A stretch of DNA of 64,000 bases from CAZQFV01 sp964592645 (GTDB taxonomy: Bacteria > Chloroflexota > Chloroflexia > DTKN01). Shown here one piece after another: positions 1-9,085 of the stretch; within the stretch, counting starts at the first letter, position 1, and each line of letters begins with the position of its first letter. Both the position numbers and the translations under genes were made by a program. Below the pieces are notes generated by a model. That model was not told the origin of the DNA and made no database searches. It saw only the letters and a program-made list of their open reading frames with translations. The stretch is from NCBI GenBank assembly GCA_964592645.1, contig CAZQFV010000010.1, positions 1-64,000 on the forward strand, written 5' to 3'.

Positions 1-80
1 ACCCGCTCCTTTTGTCCAGATCAGCACCGACCAAGTTTGAGCGCATAGCTACCTAGAATGCACCGGCACTGAAATATATA

Positions 81-115
81 CCAACGGGCTGGCATATATG
101 GAAAAGGCCCGTTGG
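81..115 (+). repeat. 9-bp inverted repeat (leader hairpin)
   Basis: CCAACGGGC at 81-89 pairs perfectly with GCCCGTTGG at 107-115 around a 17-nt AT-rich loop. It lies just upstream of the permease ribosome binding site, so it could be a leader hairpin or an operator. There is no T-run, so it is not a standard terminator. No convincing -35/-10 pair was found in the 137 bases before the gene. Confidence 0.5.
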
Positions 116-137
116 CGCGGCATGGAGGAAAGGCACC

Positions 138-1754
138 ATGGCCAAGGAGCTTGCCGCGCAGCCCGTGGAGAAGGTGGGGCTGCGGCGCGACGTCACTATC
201 TGGGGGTCCTACACCTGGGGCTATGCCGATGTCGGGGCCGACATCTACGTGGCCCTGGGGCTGGTGATCGGCGCGGCCCAGGGCGGGGCGCCCCTGGCCT
301 TTGCCCTGGCCGGCCTGGTCTATATCCTGATCGGCCTGGCCTTCACCGAGCTGGCCTCGGCCTACCCGGTGGCCGGCGGCGGGCATTACTATTCCCTGCG
401 CGGGCTGGGCGACTTTTTCGGCTTCCTCTCCGGCGCGGCCCTCCTGCTGGACTATACCATCGACATCGCCCTTTTCGCGGTAGCCTCCACCGGATACCTC
501 AACTTCTTTCTGCCCTACTTCGGCATCCACCTGGACCACTTTACCCTGGGCCACCTGTTCGGCGTGGTCCACCCCTTCCTGCAGCATGTCAACCTGCTCT
601 GGATGGGCGAGACGGTCCTGCTCATCGTCTCCCTCCTGGCGCTGAACGTGCGCGGCATCAAGGAGTCATCCTGGGTCAACGAGGTCATCGGCGCCGTGGA
701 CCTGCTGATGGAGATGTCCATCGTCGCCTTTGGCTTCGTCCTGGCCTGGAGGCCGGAACTCCTGGCGCAGCAGTGGCTGCACGAGTTCCCCACGGCCAGG
801 CAGTTCCTCTACGGATTCTCTCTCTCCATCATCTCCTTCGTCGGCCTGGAGAGCATCTCCCAGGCGGCGCAGGAGACGCGCCGGCCGGCCACCGTCATCC
901 CCCGCACCTCCATCGCCCTGATCTTTACCGTCTTTATCCTGGCCGTGGGCTTCTCCACCGTGGGGCTGGGCATCCTACCCTGGCAGGAGTTCGCCGCCCA
1001 CGCCTCCGACCCCATCGCCTACCTGGCCTCGCACATCCCCTACCTGGGCATGCTGGCCGGCCCCTTCGCCGCCTTCCTGGGGGCCACCATCCTCTTTATC
1101 TCCGCCAATACCGGCGTGATGGGCGACTCGCGGCTGGTCTTTTCCATGAGCCACTTTCGCCTGGTCAGCGGATGGTTCGGCCACGTGGACCCCAAGCGCC
1201 GCACGCCGAAGAACGCCATCCTGGCCTTTGGCTCGGTGGGCATCCTGCTGACGATCGTCGCTTTCCTCACCGGCGAGCTGGTGCTCGATACCCTGGCCAA
1301 CCTCTACGCCTTCGGGGCCACCTTCGGCTATATCCTGGTCTATGTCTCCCTGCTCTCCTTGCGCTTCTCCGACCCTTACACGCCGCGGCCCTACAAGATC
1401 CCGCTCAACGTCAAGTGGAAGCGGCAGGACGGCACCGTCGTCCTCATCCCCATCCTGGGGACCATCGGGCTGCTCGGCGTCGTCAGCATCTTTATCGCCG
1501 TGCTGCTCACCCACAACATCGCCCGCATCGCCGGGCCGCTCTGGCTGCTCGTTGGCGTGATCTATTACGCCATGTTCCGCAAACGCAACGGCCTGCCCGT
1601 CCTGGGCAACGTGCCCCACGACTGGGAGAAGGAACAGGTCGAGGTCCTGACCAACGCCGCAGAGTACGAGCTGTTGGAGAAGTACAAGCAGGCGCTCATC
1701 CAGCGGGACCGGAAGAAGGGCGTGCCGTCGCGTTGGGAAGATGAGGGGGCGTAG
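138..1754 (+). CDS. APC-superfamily amino acid/cation permease
   Basis: Integral membrane transporter of 538 residues with about twelve hydrophobic segments. It has the small-residue-rich first helix of APC (amino acid-polyamine-organocation) transporters and a charged cytoplasmic tail of about 60 residues. The start at 138 is set by GGAGG at 124-128. The genes that follow encode a small membrane protein, a membrane-anchored universal stress protein, a NIL-domain protein and two TrkA-type nucleotide-binding proteins. All are tightly packed, which suggests a transporter with several soluble gating or sensing subunits. The substrate cannot be read from sequence. Amino acids are the family default, but the RCK/TrkA neighbours make potassium or another cation a reasonable alternative. 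Confidence 0.85.
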   Translation: MAKELAAQPVEKVGLRRDVTIWGSYTWGYADVGADIYVALGLVIGAAQGGAPLAFALAGLVYILIGLAFTELASAYPVAGGGHYYSLRGLGDFFGFLSGAALLLDYTIDIALFAVASTGYLNFFLPYFGIHLDHFTLGHLFGVVHPFLQHVNLLWMGETVLLIVSLLALNVRGIKESSWVNEVIGAVDLLMEMSIVAFGFVLAWRPELLAQQWLHEFPTARQFLYGFSLSIISFVGLESISQAAQETRRPATVIPRTSIALIFTVFILAVGFSTVGLGILPWQEFAAHASDPIAYLASHIPYLGMLAGPFAAFLGATILFISANTGVMGDSRLVFSMSHFRLVSGWFGHVDPKRRTPKNAILAFGSVGILLTIVAFLTGELVLDTLANLYAFGATFGYILVYVSLLSLRFSDPYTPRPYKIPLNVKWKRQDGTVVLIPILGTIGLLGVVSIFIAVLLTHNIARIAGPLWLLVGVIYYAMFRKRNGLPVLGNVPHDWEKEQVEVLTNAAEYELLEKYKQALIQRDRKKGVPSRWEDEGA

Positions 1755-1755
1755 G

Positions 1756-1998
1756 ATGCGCAGGCGCACACTGCCCCCACCGGAGCGGATCACGCTGCTG
1801 GACGCGGCGCACCTCCTGCTGGCGCTGGTGATGGTCCCGCTCGGCGTCACGCTGTTGGTGCGCACGCTGCTGATCGCGCCGAGCGCCCTCGGCGTCCTCG
1901 TCGGGCTGGCGTTCCTGGGCTTTGGCCTCTACCGGTTCTGGCAGGCGATCACGCGCTACATCGCCTATCGCCGGAACCAGGAGGGGAAGGCAAAATGA
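1756..1998 (+). CDS. Small two-helix membrane protein
   Basis: An 80-residue protein with an Arg-rich N-terminus and two hydrophobic helices (about residues 15-36 and 39-58), then a basic C-terminal tail. The ATG at 1756 directly follows the permease stop and has a G-rich stretch upstream; an in-frame ATG at 1741 would overlap the permease. Its stop overlaps the start of the next gene (ATGA). I do not recognise the family. By position it may be an accessory subunit of the permease. Confidence 0.7.
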   Translation: MRRRTLPPPERITLLDAAHLLLALVMVPLGVTLLVRTLLIAPSALGVLVGLAFLGFGLYRFWQAITRYIAYRRNQEGKAK

Positions 1999-2558
1999 CC
2001 CCCATCTTACACCCGCTGGGCATCGCGCTGGCTGCCGTCTTTGTCCTGTCCATGGGCTTGCTCTTCTGGTGGATGTTCCGCGTGCCGCCGCAGGTGCCGC
2101 ACGAGGTGGCCACCGTGCGCCGCTCGGTAGCCGCGCTGCAGCACATCCTGGTGCCGGTCTCGGGGCGGGTCACCTCGGAGCGCGCCGTGGAGCTGGCCTG
2201 CCGGCTGGGCGCGCCGCAAAAGGCCGAGATCGTGCTGGTTTATGTCATCGAGGTGCCCTTCACCCTCGCCCTGACCACGCCGGTGCCGGCGGAAGAGGCC
2301 AAGGGACAGGAAGCGCTGCGCACGGCGCGCTTCATCGTCGAGCAGCACGGTCTGCCGGTGAAAACCCGCATCGTCCCGCATCGCTACGCCTGGGACGGCA
2401 TCCTGCGCCTGGCGCAGCAGGAGCAGGTCGACGCCATCGTGATGAGCGTCGGGCGGAACCGGACGGGAGGCGAGGTTCTCGGCCGCACCTCCCAGGAGGT
2501 GGTCCGCCGCGCCGAGTGCGAGGTGATCCTGGACAAGATGGCCTCCCGAGGAGGGTAA
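1995..2558 (+). CDS. Membrane-anchored universal stress protein (UspA domain)
   Basis: 187 residues. The N-terminal 30 or so form one transmembrane helix; from about residue 48 (QHILVPVSG) to the end there is a UspA-like alpha/beta fold. A GRNRTGGEVLGRTSQEV stretch resembles the G-2x-G-9x-G-S/T nucleotide-binding motif of ATP-binding Usp proteins. Usp domains often sit on or beside transporters as nucleotide-sensing regulators. The gene overlaps its upstream neighbour by ATGA, so translation is probably coupled. The membrane anchor is less usual, as most Usp proteins are cytosolic. Confidence 0.85.
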   Translation: MTPILHPLGIALAAVFVLSMGLLFWWMFRVPPQVPHEVATVRRSVAALQHILVPVSGRVTSERAVELACRLGAPQKAEIVLVYVIEVPFTLALTTPVPAEEAKGQEALRTARFIVEQHGLPVKTRIVPHRYAWDGILRLAQQEQVDAIVMSVGRNRTGGEVLGRTSQEVVRRAECEVILDKMASRGG

Positions 2559-2561
2559 ACC

Positions 2562-2807
2562 ATGGTAGTCGAATACAAGGTGCGCCTGACCTTCCCCCAG
2601 CAACTGCTGGACAAGCCGCTGCTCTACGGGCTGATCCGCCAGTACGAGGTACAGACCAACATCCTGGAGGCGCGCGTGGGGGGCACCGAAGGCTGGATGG
2701 TCCTGGCGGTGCGGGGGGAACAGCTCTGGGTCATCCAGGGGCTGGAGTGGCTGCGGCAGCAGGGGGTTCAGATCGAGATTTTGAGCAAGCTGGAGGAAGA
2801 ACGATGA
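2562..2807 (+). CDS. Stand-alone NIL-domain protein
   Basis: 81 residues matching the NIL domain, a ferredoxin-like ligand-sensing domain normally found at the C-terminus of MetN-type ABC ATPases or beside ferredoxins. Diagnostic features are the start VEYKVRLTFP, a central QTNILEARV and an ending strand IEIL. GGAGG precedes the ATG at a good distance. The stop overlaps the next start (ATGA). Here the domain is a free protein within the permease/TrkA cluster, so it probably senses a small ligand for the transporter; this is inference. Confidence 0.8.
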   Translation: MVVEYKVRLTFPQQLLDKPLLYGLIRQYEVQTNILEARVGGTEGWMVLAVRGEQLWVIQGLEWLRQQGVQIEILSKLEEER

Positions 2808-3208
2808 AGGTCATCATTGTGGGTTGCGGGCGGGTCGGATCGTACTTGGCCCGGCGGTTCCAGGAAGAAGGCCACGGCGTGACGGTGGTGGACAAGGACA
2901 ACGCCGCCTTTGCCCGGCTGGGCCCCGGCTTCGGCGGGGAGCTGGTCGTGGGCACCGGCATCGACGAGGACGTGCTGCGCCGGGCCGGCATCGAGCGGGC
3001 CGATGTCTTTATCGCCGTGACCAACTGGGACAACACCAACGTGATGGCGGCGCAGGTGGCCAAAGAGGTCTTTGGCGTCGGACGGGTGATCTGCCGCATC
3101 TACGATCACCTGCGAGAAGATATCTATCGCGAGTTGGGGTTGGAAACGATCTGTCCCACCATCCTGAGCGCCAACTACATTCTCGAGAGCCTGAAAGTTC
3201 CGGTGTAG
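2804..3208 (+). CDS. TrkA-N (RCK) NAD-binding protein
   Basis: 134 residues forming one Rossmann TrkA-N domain: GCGRVGSYLA nucleotide loop, acidic residue closing the second strand (VVDKD), and the VAVTNWD-type fifth strand. The C-terminal TrkA-C domain is absent. Such proteins bind NAD(H) or ATP and gate potassium transporters. The next gene encodes a full-length TrkA protein, so the two may form a heteromeric gating ring. The start is set by GGAGGA just before 2804 and the ATGA overlap. Confidence 0.88.
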   Translation: MKVIIVGCGRVGSYLARRFQEEGHGVTVVDKDNAAFARLGPGFGGELVVGTGIDEDVLRRAGIERADVFIAVTNWDNTNVMAAQVAKEVFGVGRVICRIYDHLREDIYRELGLETICPTILSANYILESLKVPV

Positions 3209-3216
3209 GAGGACCC

Positions 3217-3876
3217 ATGTACAACATTGTCGTCGGCGGAGGCAAGGTTGGCTACTACCTGGCCAAGTCGCTCCTGGAGGAGGGGCACGAGGTCCTGCTG
3301 ATCGAGCGCGACCCGCAGCGCTACGCCGTCCTGCACGATGAGCTGGCGGCGACCGTCCTGCAGGGCGACGGCTGCGAGGTGCTGACCATGTTGGAGGCCG
3401 GGATGGACCGGGCCAGCGCGGTGATCGCCGTGACGGGGGACGACGAGGACAACCTGGTGATCTGCCAGATCGCCAAGCATCGCTTCAATGTGCCGCGGAC
3501 TATCGCCCGGATCAACAACCCGCGCAACAAGAACATCTTTGCCCGCCTGGGCATCGACGTGACCGTCTCCAGCACCGAGGTGATCCTCTCGCAGATCGAG
3601 CAGGTGCTGCCCACCGAGTCGCTGGTGCATCTGCTGACGCTGCGCAACGTGGGCGTATCGTTCGTCGAGATCGAGGTGCCGGCCGCTTCCCCGGCGCTGG
3701 GCCGGCCGCTGCGCGACCTGGGCATCCCCGACGACTGCATCTTTCCCCTGGTGATCCGCGGGGTCAAGGAAGCGATCATCCCCTACGGCGGGACGACGCT
3801 GCAGGCCGGCGACCGGGTGATCGCCGTGACCTCCGAGGCCAGCGAGACCGTGCTGCGCCGCATCCTGCTGGGCTAG
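3217..3876 (+). CDS. TrkA-type regulatory protein (TrkA-N plus TrkA-C)
   Basis: 219 residues. An N-terminal Rossmann domain with GGGKVGYYLA and VIAVTGDDEDN is followed by a TrkA-C (RCK-C) domain from about residue 135, ending in the typical LQAGDRVIAVTS strand. It is a potassium-transport regulatory subunit (TrkA/KtrA class). GGAGGACCC lies before the ATG at 3217, eight bases after the previous stop. No TrkH or KtrB pore gene is nearby, so the partner is either the APC permease or a channel encoded elsewhere. Confidence 0.9.
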   Translation: MYNIVVGGGKVGYYLAKSLLEEGHEVLLIERDPQRYAVLHDELAATVLQGDGCEVLTMLEAGMDRASAVIAVTGDDEDNLVICQIAKHRFNVPRTIARINNPRNKNIFARLGIDVTVSSTEVILSQIEQVLPTESLVHLLTLRNVGVSFVEIEVPAASPALGRPLRDLGIPDDCIFPLVIRGVKEAIIPYGGTTLQAGDRVIAVTSEASETVLRRILLG

Positions 3877-3886
3877 GATCATCCCC

Positions 3887-5884
3887 ATGGCCAACACCAT
3901 CGCCCTGCTACCACTCCTCAGCGGACTGATCGGCGTCGGCGCCGCAGGGGCGCTCTTCTGGAAGCTGCGCCGGAACGTCGTCCGCAGCGCCCGGATGGCC
4001 GAGATTGCCGGGGCCATCGCGCTGGGCGTGCGGACCTACCTGGCGCGCCAGTTTCGCACCATCCTGATCATCACCCCGCTCCTGGCCGTCGTCGTGGGGC
4101 TGGTCTTTGAGCCCCGGCCCTGGGTAGCGGTGACCTTTCTGCTGGGCGTGGCCACCTCGCTGGGCACGGCCTTCCTGGGCATGAACGCCGCCGTGCGGGC
4201 CAACGTCAAGACGGCAGAGGAGGCCACATCCTCCCCCGAAAAGGCCTTTTTCACCGCCGTGCTCGGCGGTTCGGTGATGGGCTTCTCGATCATCGGATTC
4301 AGCCTGCTGGTGCTGACAATCCTCTACCTGGTGTTCCGCAACCCGGCGCCGCTGATCGGCTTTGGCTTTGGCGCCAGCCTGGCGGCGCTCTTTGCCCAGA
4401 TCGGCGGCGGCATCTACACCAAGTCGGCCGACGTCGGCGCCGACCTGGTGGGCAAGGTGGAAAAGAACATCCCCGAGGACGACCCGCGCAACCCGGCGGT
4501 GGTGGCCGACCTGGTGGGCGACAATGTCGGCGACTGCGCCGGCCGCGGTTCGGACCTCTTCGAGAGCTTCTCCGACGACATCATCACCGGGACCATCGTG
4601 GCCACCCTGTACGTCAGCCAGTTCGGGGCGATAGTGCTCTTCCTGCCCCTGGTCCTGCAGTCGGTGGGGCTGTTGGCCTCGCTGGTCGGCGTCTTTTCGA
4701 TGCGCCTGTTTGCCAGGCACAGCCCCAACGCGGCTTTTAACCTGGGCATGGCGGTGACCTCGGTGCTGGCCACGCTGGGCTGCCTGCTGACGGCGCTGCT
4801 GGTCCTGCACAACGACGGCGGGATCCGCGACGCCCTGACCATTTTCCTGGGCGCCTTCCTGGGCATCGTGACCATGCTGGTGGCCTCGTTCTTCACCCGC
4901 TACTACGCGGGCGGCGAGAGCCGGCCGGTGCGGCAGATCGCCGCGGCCTCCAAGCGCGGCGTGGCCCTCAGCCTGATCACCGGCCTGGGCTACGGCCTGC
5001 AGAGTCCCCTGGCCTCGATCGTTATGATCACCGTCGCCGTCTCGGTGGCCTTCCTGGTCTCGGGCGGGTCGCTCCTGGCGGTGATTGCCGTCAACATCGG
5101 CACCGACATGCTGATCGGCTACATCATGACGGCCGACGCCTTTGGCCCGATCTCGGACAACGCCTCGGGCATCGCCGAGATGTCCAAGGCCGGCCGGCAG
5201 ACGGTGCGGGCCCTCTCGGCCCTCGACGCCGTCGGCAACACCATGAAGGCCACCACCAAGGCCTATGCCATGGCCTCCGGGACGGTCACCGCCTTTGTCA
5301 TCTTTTCCACCTTCTTCACCCAGGTGAAGCTGCCCTGGATCGAGGTCTCGACCCCCTTCTCGCTGGCCTTTCTCTTCCTGGGCATCGCCCTGCCCTACCT
5401 GATCTCCTCTCTGGTGATGGGGGCGACGGCCAAGACGGCCCAGCAGATGGTCGACGAGGTGCGCCGGCAGTTCCGCGAGATCAAGGGGCTGATGGAGGGC
5501 AGGACCAAGCCGGACTATGCCGCCTGCGTGGACATCGCCACCCGGCACGCCCTGCGGGAGATGATCCTGCCCGGGGCCATCAGCGTGGCCATCCCGGCGG
5601 CCATCGGGCTGATCTTTGGGGCCTGGGCGCTGGGGGCCTTTCTCGTCGGGGCCGTGCTCAGCGCGGCACTCCTGGGGCCGTTCTTCAACAACACCGGCAC
5701 GGCCTTTGACAACGCCAAGAAGCGCATCGAAGACCAGGGCCTGAAAGGGACCCCGGAGCACGCCGCGGCCGTCTCCGCCGACACCATCGGCGACCCGATG
5801 AAGGACGTGGCCGGCCCGTCGCTGCTGATCTTTATGAAGCTGGTGGGGATGGCGGCGCTCCTGATAGCGGGAATCGTCAGGTAG
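3887..5884 (+). CDS. hppA: Membrane-bound proton-translocating pyrophosphatase
   Basis: 665 residues and about 16 transmembrane helices, the usual length for H+-PPases. It hydrolyses pyrophosphate and pumps protons across the cytoplasmic membrane. Hallmarks are DVGADLVGKVE (about 183-193), the acidic loop with DNVGDCAGRGSDLFE (about 209-223), and a C-terminal DTIGDPMKDVAGPS. At the site that separates the subfamilies the protein reads GNTMKATTKA, with lysine (about residue 454) where potassium-dependent enzymes have alanine. A K+-independent H+ pump is therefore predicted. It starts ten bases after the TrkA gene and may share its transcript. Confidence 0.96.
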   Translation: MANTIALLPLLSGLIGVGAAGALFWKLRRNVVRSARMAEIAGAIALGVRTYLARQFRTILIITPLLAVVVGLVFEPRPWVAVTFLLGVATSLGTAFLGMNAAVRANVKTAEEATSSPEKAFFTAVLGGSVMGFSIIGFSLLVLTILYLVFRNPAPLIGFGFGASLAALFAQIGGGIYTKSADVGADLVGKVEKNIPEDDPRNPAVVADLVGDNVGDCAGRGSDLFESFSDDIITGTIVATLYVSQFGAIVLFLPLVLQSVGLLASLVGVFSMRLFARHSPNAAFNLGMAVTSVLATLGCLLTALLVLHNDGGIRDALTIFLGAFLGIVTMLVASFFTRYYAGGESRPVRQIAAASKRGVALSLITGLGYGLQSPLASIVMITVAVSVAFLVSGGSLLAVIAVNIGTDMLIGYIMTADAFGPISDNASGIAEMSKAGRQTVRALSALDAVGNTMKATTKAYAMASGTVTAFVIFSTFFTQVKLPWIEVSTPFSLAFLFLGIALPYLISSLVMGATAKTAQQMVDEVRRQFREIKGLMEGRTKPDYAACVDIATRHALREMILPGAISVAIPAAIGLIFGAWALGAFLVGAVLSAALLGPFFNNTGTAFDNAKKRIEDQGLKGTPEHAAAVSADTIGDPMKDVAGPSLLIFMKLVGMAALLIAGIVR

Positions 5885-5932
5885 GGCCAAGGACCGCGGG
5901 GGAAGGGGGGAAGGACGAAGGACCAACCCCTC

Positions 5933-7330
5933 TTACCCCCCTATCTCCTCCCTCACCCGCGCCGCCATGGCCCGGGCTCGCTGCCCCGCATCCCCCGCGT
6001 GCCCCGACGCATCCAGCAGCTCCCGCGCCCGCTCGGCCGGCAGGAAGCGCCGCACCTCGGGATCGGCGGACAGGGCCTGGGCCAGAGGGTTTGCGCGGCC
6101 GGCCCGCACTTCCTCCCAGGCCGCCATGCTGTGCCGGCGGATGAGTTCGTGCATCTCCTGGCGATCGGCGCCGGCCTTGACGGCCTCCATCAGCAGCCGC
6201 TCCGTGGCGGCAAAGACGCCGTAGCGCGCCAGGTTGCCGGCGATAGCCGTCTCGTCCAGCCGCAGGCCGCGCACGATGCGCGTGGCGGTGCCGAGCGCCT
6301 CGTCGGCCGCCAGGAAAGCCACCGGCAGGACCTCGCGGCGGTTCGCGGAGTCGTCCAGGGTGCGCTCCAGGAAGGAGTGGGCGGCGTTGTCCCAGGCCAC
6401 GCGCGGCAGGGCGGCCAGCAGCCGGCAGAGGCTGTCCACGTTCTCGGCGCTCACCGGGTTGCGCTTGAACGGCATGGCCGAGGAGCCGACCTGTTCGGCG
6501 GCGAACGGCTCGCTCCACTCGCCCACCGGCGGCGATTGCAAAAAGCGCAGGTCCTGGGCCAGCTTGTAGAGAGAGGCCGCCAGGCCGGCCAAGGCGGAGA
6601 GCACGGCATAGTCCTGGCGGCGGGGATAGGTCTGGCCGGCCACGGGAAAGGCCTCCAGCCCCAGCAGGGCCATGGCCCGCGACTCGAGCTCCGCGGCGCT
6701 TATGGCGCGGCCCTCGAGGAGTTGGGAAAAGGAAGCAGCCGTCCCCACGGCCCCCTTGAAGCCCTTGCCGCGGACCTGCCCCCGCAGCCGGAGCAGGTCC
6801 CGGTAGTCGGCCAGCAGGTCCTGGGCGTACATGGCCAGGCGGTAGCCGACGGTGGTGGGCTCGGCCGGCTGCAGGTGGGTCCAGGCTATGCAGAGGCGAT
6901 CGGCGTGGGCCTCAATCTGGCCGGCCAGGGCCGCGAGCAGCCCGCGCAGCCGCTCCAGCAGGAGCGCCAGCCCCTGGCGCAGGCGCAGGGCGTCGGCGTT
7001 GTCGGTGATGTCGGCGCTGGTGGCGCCCAGATGCAGGATGGGGCCGCCCAGGGGAGCCTGCTCGGCAAAGGCGCGGATCTCGGCGACGACGTCGTGGCGG
7101 GTATGGGACTCGATCTCGGCGGCGCGCTCCAGGTCCACCTGGTCCTGGTGAGCCTCCAGGTCTTGGGCCTGCGCGGGGGTCACCAGGCCGGCCGCGGCCT
7201 GGGCCCGGGCCAGGGCCACCCACACCCGGCGCATCAGCCGGCGGCGGTGCAGTTCGGACCAGATTTGGCGCATCTCGGCGCTGCCGTAGCGCCAGGTAAA
7301 GGGGCTGAGGAAGATGTCCTGGGTATACAT
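5933..7330 (-). CDS. purB: Adenylosuccinate lyase
   Basis: 465 residues of the fumarase/aspartase superfamily. It cleaves SAICAR to AICAR and adenylosuccinate to AMP in purine synthesis. The superfamily signature SSAMPFKRNP is at about residues 281-290; TSADITDNADA and AWTHLQPAEPTT are the other conserved active-site segments. The start at 7330 (MYTQDIF) is preferred over an upstream ATG because GGAGG lies eight bases before it. It is divergent from the 7520 gene and convergent with hppA. Confidence 0.95.
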   Translation of the reverse strand: MYTQDIFLSPFTWRYGSAEMRQIWSELHRRRLMRRVWVALARAQAAAGLVTPAQAQDLEAHQDQVDLERAAEIESHTRHDVVAEIRAFAEQAPLGGPILHLGATSADITDNADALRLRQGLALLLERLRGLLAALAGQIEAHADRLCIAWTHLQPAEPTTVGYRLAMYAQDLLADYRDLLRLRGQVRGKGFKGAVGTAASFSQLLEGRAISAAELESRAMALLGLEAFPVAGQTYPRRQDYAVLSALAGLAASLYKLAQDLRFLQSPPVGEWSEPFAAEQVGSSAMPFKRNPVSAENVDSLCRLLAALPRVAWDNAAHSFLERTLDDSANRREVLPVAFLAADEALGTATRIVRGLRLDETAIAGNLARYGVFAATERLLMEAVKAGADRQEMHELIRRHSMAAWEEVRAGRANPLAQALSADPEVRRFLPAERARELLDASGHAGDAGQRARAMAARVREEIGG

Positions 7331-7406
7331 AGCTGCCTCCCGATGGGTTCGTGCGCGTCGCGCCACCCCGTCGACAGGGTGACGGGGAGACGGGATGACA
7401 GGGAGA

Positions 7407-7435
7407 TTATAGCATGGGAGGGGGCAAAGGACAAT
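7407..7435 (-). promoter_or_regulatory. purB promoter
   Basis: On the minus strand, TTGTCC (7430-7435), a 17-bp spacer and TATAAT (7407-7412), preceded by TGC as in other promoters here. It precedes purB by about 75 bases. Confidence 0.7.
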
Positions 7436-7440
7436 CGCTA

Positions 7441-7469
7441 TTGACCCACCCTCCGGGCCGTGCTATAAT
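7441..7469 (+). promoter_or_regulatory. Promoter of zinc-ribbon propeller gene
   Basis: TTGACC (7441-7446), exactly 17 bp, then TATAAT (7464-7469) with GTGC immediately before the -10. It lies back to back with the purB promoter. Confidence 0.8.
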
Positions 7470-7519
7470 TTTCCCAGATCATCGATTTTCCGGCCCGCTG
7501 TCGGCCGAGAGGAGGCCCT

Positions 7520-9085
7520 ATGGCTGAAGAGCGCCCCACCCGCACGCTGAACTGCCCCGTCTGCGGCGGCCCGCTCGCCGCGCCCGGCCGGCAGAGCTGC
7601 CCCTATTGCGGCAGCAAGATCGACGTGGCCGCCGGGGAACCGCCGGCCAGGCCGACGATCTCCGCCCCCACGCCGCTTCCCATGGCCCCGGGCGCCCGCC
7701 GGCGCGGCTGCCTCAGCCCGCTGGTCTTTATCCTGGCCGCCATCCTCCTGGTGGGCGGCCTGGTCCTTTTCCTGCTGAAGCCCCAGCCCGGCCCGGGCTT
7801 CAAGACCCTGGTGGGCCTCGCGCGCACCGTGCAGAGCGCGGCCATCCTCCTGCCCACCGACCGCCAGGGGCCGCCCGACGTCCTGGTTGTCACCTACGAC
7901 GCCAGCAGCGAGCAGCGCTACCTCTCCTACATCGACGGGGCAAAAGGCACCCTGCTCTGGGACAGCCCGCCGGTCAGCACCAACCTGTACAAGGAGGGCA
8001 TCGTCTTGCGCGGCGGCACGATCTACCTGGTGGACAAGATGGCGTTGCTGGCGTTGAATGCCAGCGACGGCCAGGTGGCCTGGCAGGCCACCCTCTCCGA
8101 CAGCGTTGTCAACTACTGCCAGGGCTGCCTGCGCGTCATCGGCAATACCGTCGTCGTCTTGAGCCAGGACGGCGTGCTGCAGGCCTACGAGGCCCAGGGC
8201 GGCCGGCCGGCCTGGAGCGTGCGGCTGAACGAGACGCCGCGCAACCTGTGGGAGATCGGCGGGTGGGTGGCCGTCTTGGACTATGAGCAGCCCAACGAGG
8301 TCTACAGCATCGCCCTGCAGCTACGCGACCCGGCGACGGGGCAGGTCGTGCAGTCCTTTCCCGGCAACTGCCAGGAGGGGGACTACAGGGATGAACTGCC
8401 CATCTACAGCCCCAACATCGTGTTCGACCCCTCCGGCGAGACCGTCTATTTCCTGTATGGACTCCTCCCGGCCTGCGCCCAGCGCTGGAACCTGGAGACC
8501 GGACAACTGGAGTGGCAGCTTTCGGCCCCGGACCACTACTTCGACCGCTTCAACTCCCCCCCCCTCATGGCGGACGGCCGCCTCTATGGCAGCTACAGCG
8601 GGCGGGTCGTGGCCGTGGACGCCGAGCAGGGCGAAATCGCCCTGCTGGCCGATGAGCAGGACTATGAGCTGGCCCTGCAGGAGAAGCTGGGCAACACCCT
8701 GATCGTCCTGGCCCGGCGGCAACGCGGCTCCACGCGCTACGAACTGTGGGGGATGGACGCGGACAGCGGGCGGGTGCTCTGGGAGTATGTCCCCCAGGAC
8801 CAGGAGCCGATCACCGAGGCCGGCGGTTGGGCCGCCGACCAGGTCTTTGCCTGGTGCCCGACGCGCGACGGGCTGGGCATCCTGCACCTGATCGCCGACC
8901 CCCCCACCCTGCTCACGGGGATGCTCGACCTGCGCAACGGCCAGGAGACGGCCCTGCAGACCTCTAGCCTGGACAACGACCTCTGGGCCGGCCTGGTCTG
9001 CAGCGGCAACACGGCCTGGCTGACGACGCTCAAGCTGTACGCCATCGACCTGACCTCGGGGAAGGTGATCAGCACGTGGCCCTGA
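7520..9085 (+). CDS. Zinc-ribbon, single-span membrane protein with PQQ-like beta-propeller
   Basis: 521 residues. An N-terminal zinc ribbon has Cys12, Cys15, Cys27 and Cys30. A Pro-rich linker and one transmembrane helix (about 66-86) follow. The rest is a repeat domain of the PQQ/quinoprotein propeller type, with repeated units such as LLALNASDGQVAW and VVAVDAEQGEI. The propeller is probably outside the membrane and the ribbon inside. Function is unknown; such propellers usually serve in binding or scaffolding. The gene overlaps the nitrilase-family gene by ten bases. Confidence 0.75.
   Translation: MAEERPTRTLNCPVCGGPLAAPGRQSCPYCGSKIDVAAGEPPARPTISAPTPLPMAPGARRRGCLSPLVFILAAILLVGGLVLFLLKPQPGPGFKTLVGLARTVQSAAILLPTDRQGPPDVLVVTYDASSEQRYLSYIDGAKGTLLWDSPPVSTNLYKEGIVLRGGTIYLVDKMALLALNASDGQVAWQATLSDSVVNYCQGCLRVIGNTVVVLSQDGVLQAYEAQGGRPAWSVRLNETPRNLWEIGGWVAVLDYEQPNEVYSIALQLRDPATGQVVQSFPGNCQEGDYRDELPIYSPNIVFDPSGETVYFLYGLLPACAQRWNLETGQLEWQLSAPDHYFDRFNSPPLMADGRLYGSYSGRVVAVDAEQGEIALLADEQDYELALQEKLGNTLIVLARRQRGSTRYELWGMDADSGRVLWEYVPQDQEPITEAGGWAADQVFAWCPTRDGLGILHLIADPPTLLTGMLDLRNGQETALQTSSLDNDLWAGLVCSGNTAWLTTLKLYAIDLTSGKVISTWP

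Noticed and set aside
98..1744. A 548-codon frame overlapping the permease
   Set aside because: Arg/Pro/Gly-rich shadow of the permease, with no membrane pattern or motif.
3908..5926. A 672-codon open frame on the minus strand across hppA
   Set aside because: It is the GC-rich mirror of hppA: His/Gly/Arg-rich composition, no family motif and no ribosome site. hppA itself is certain.
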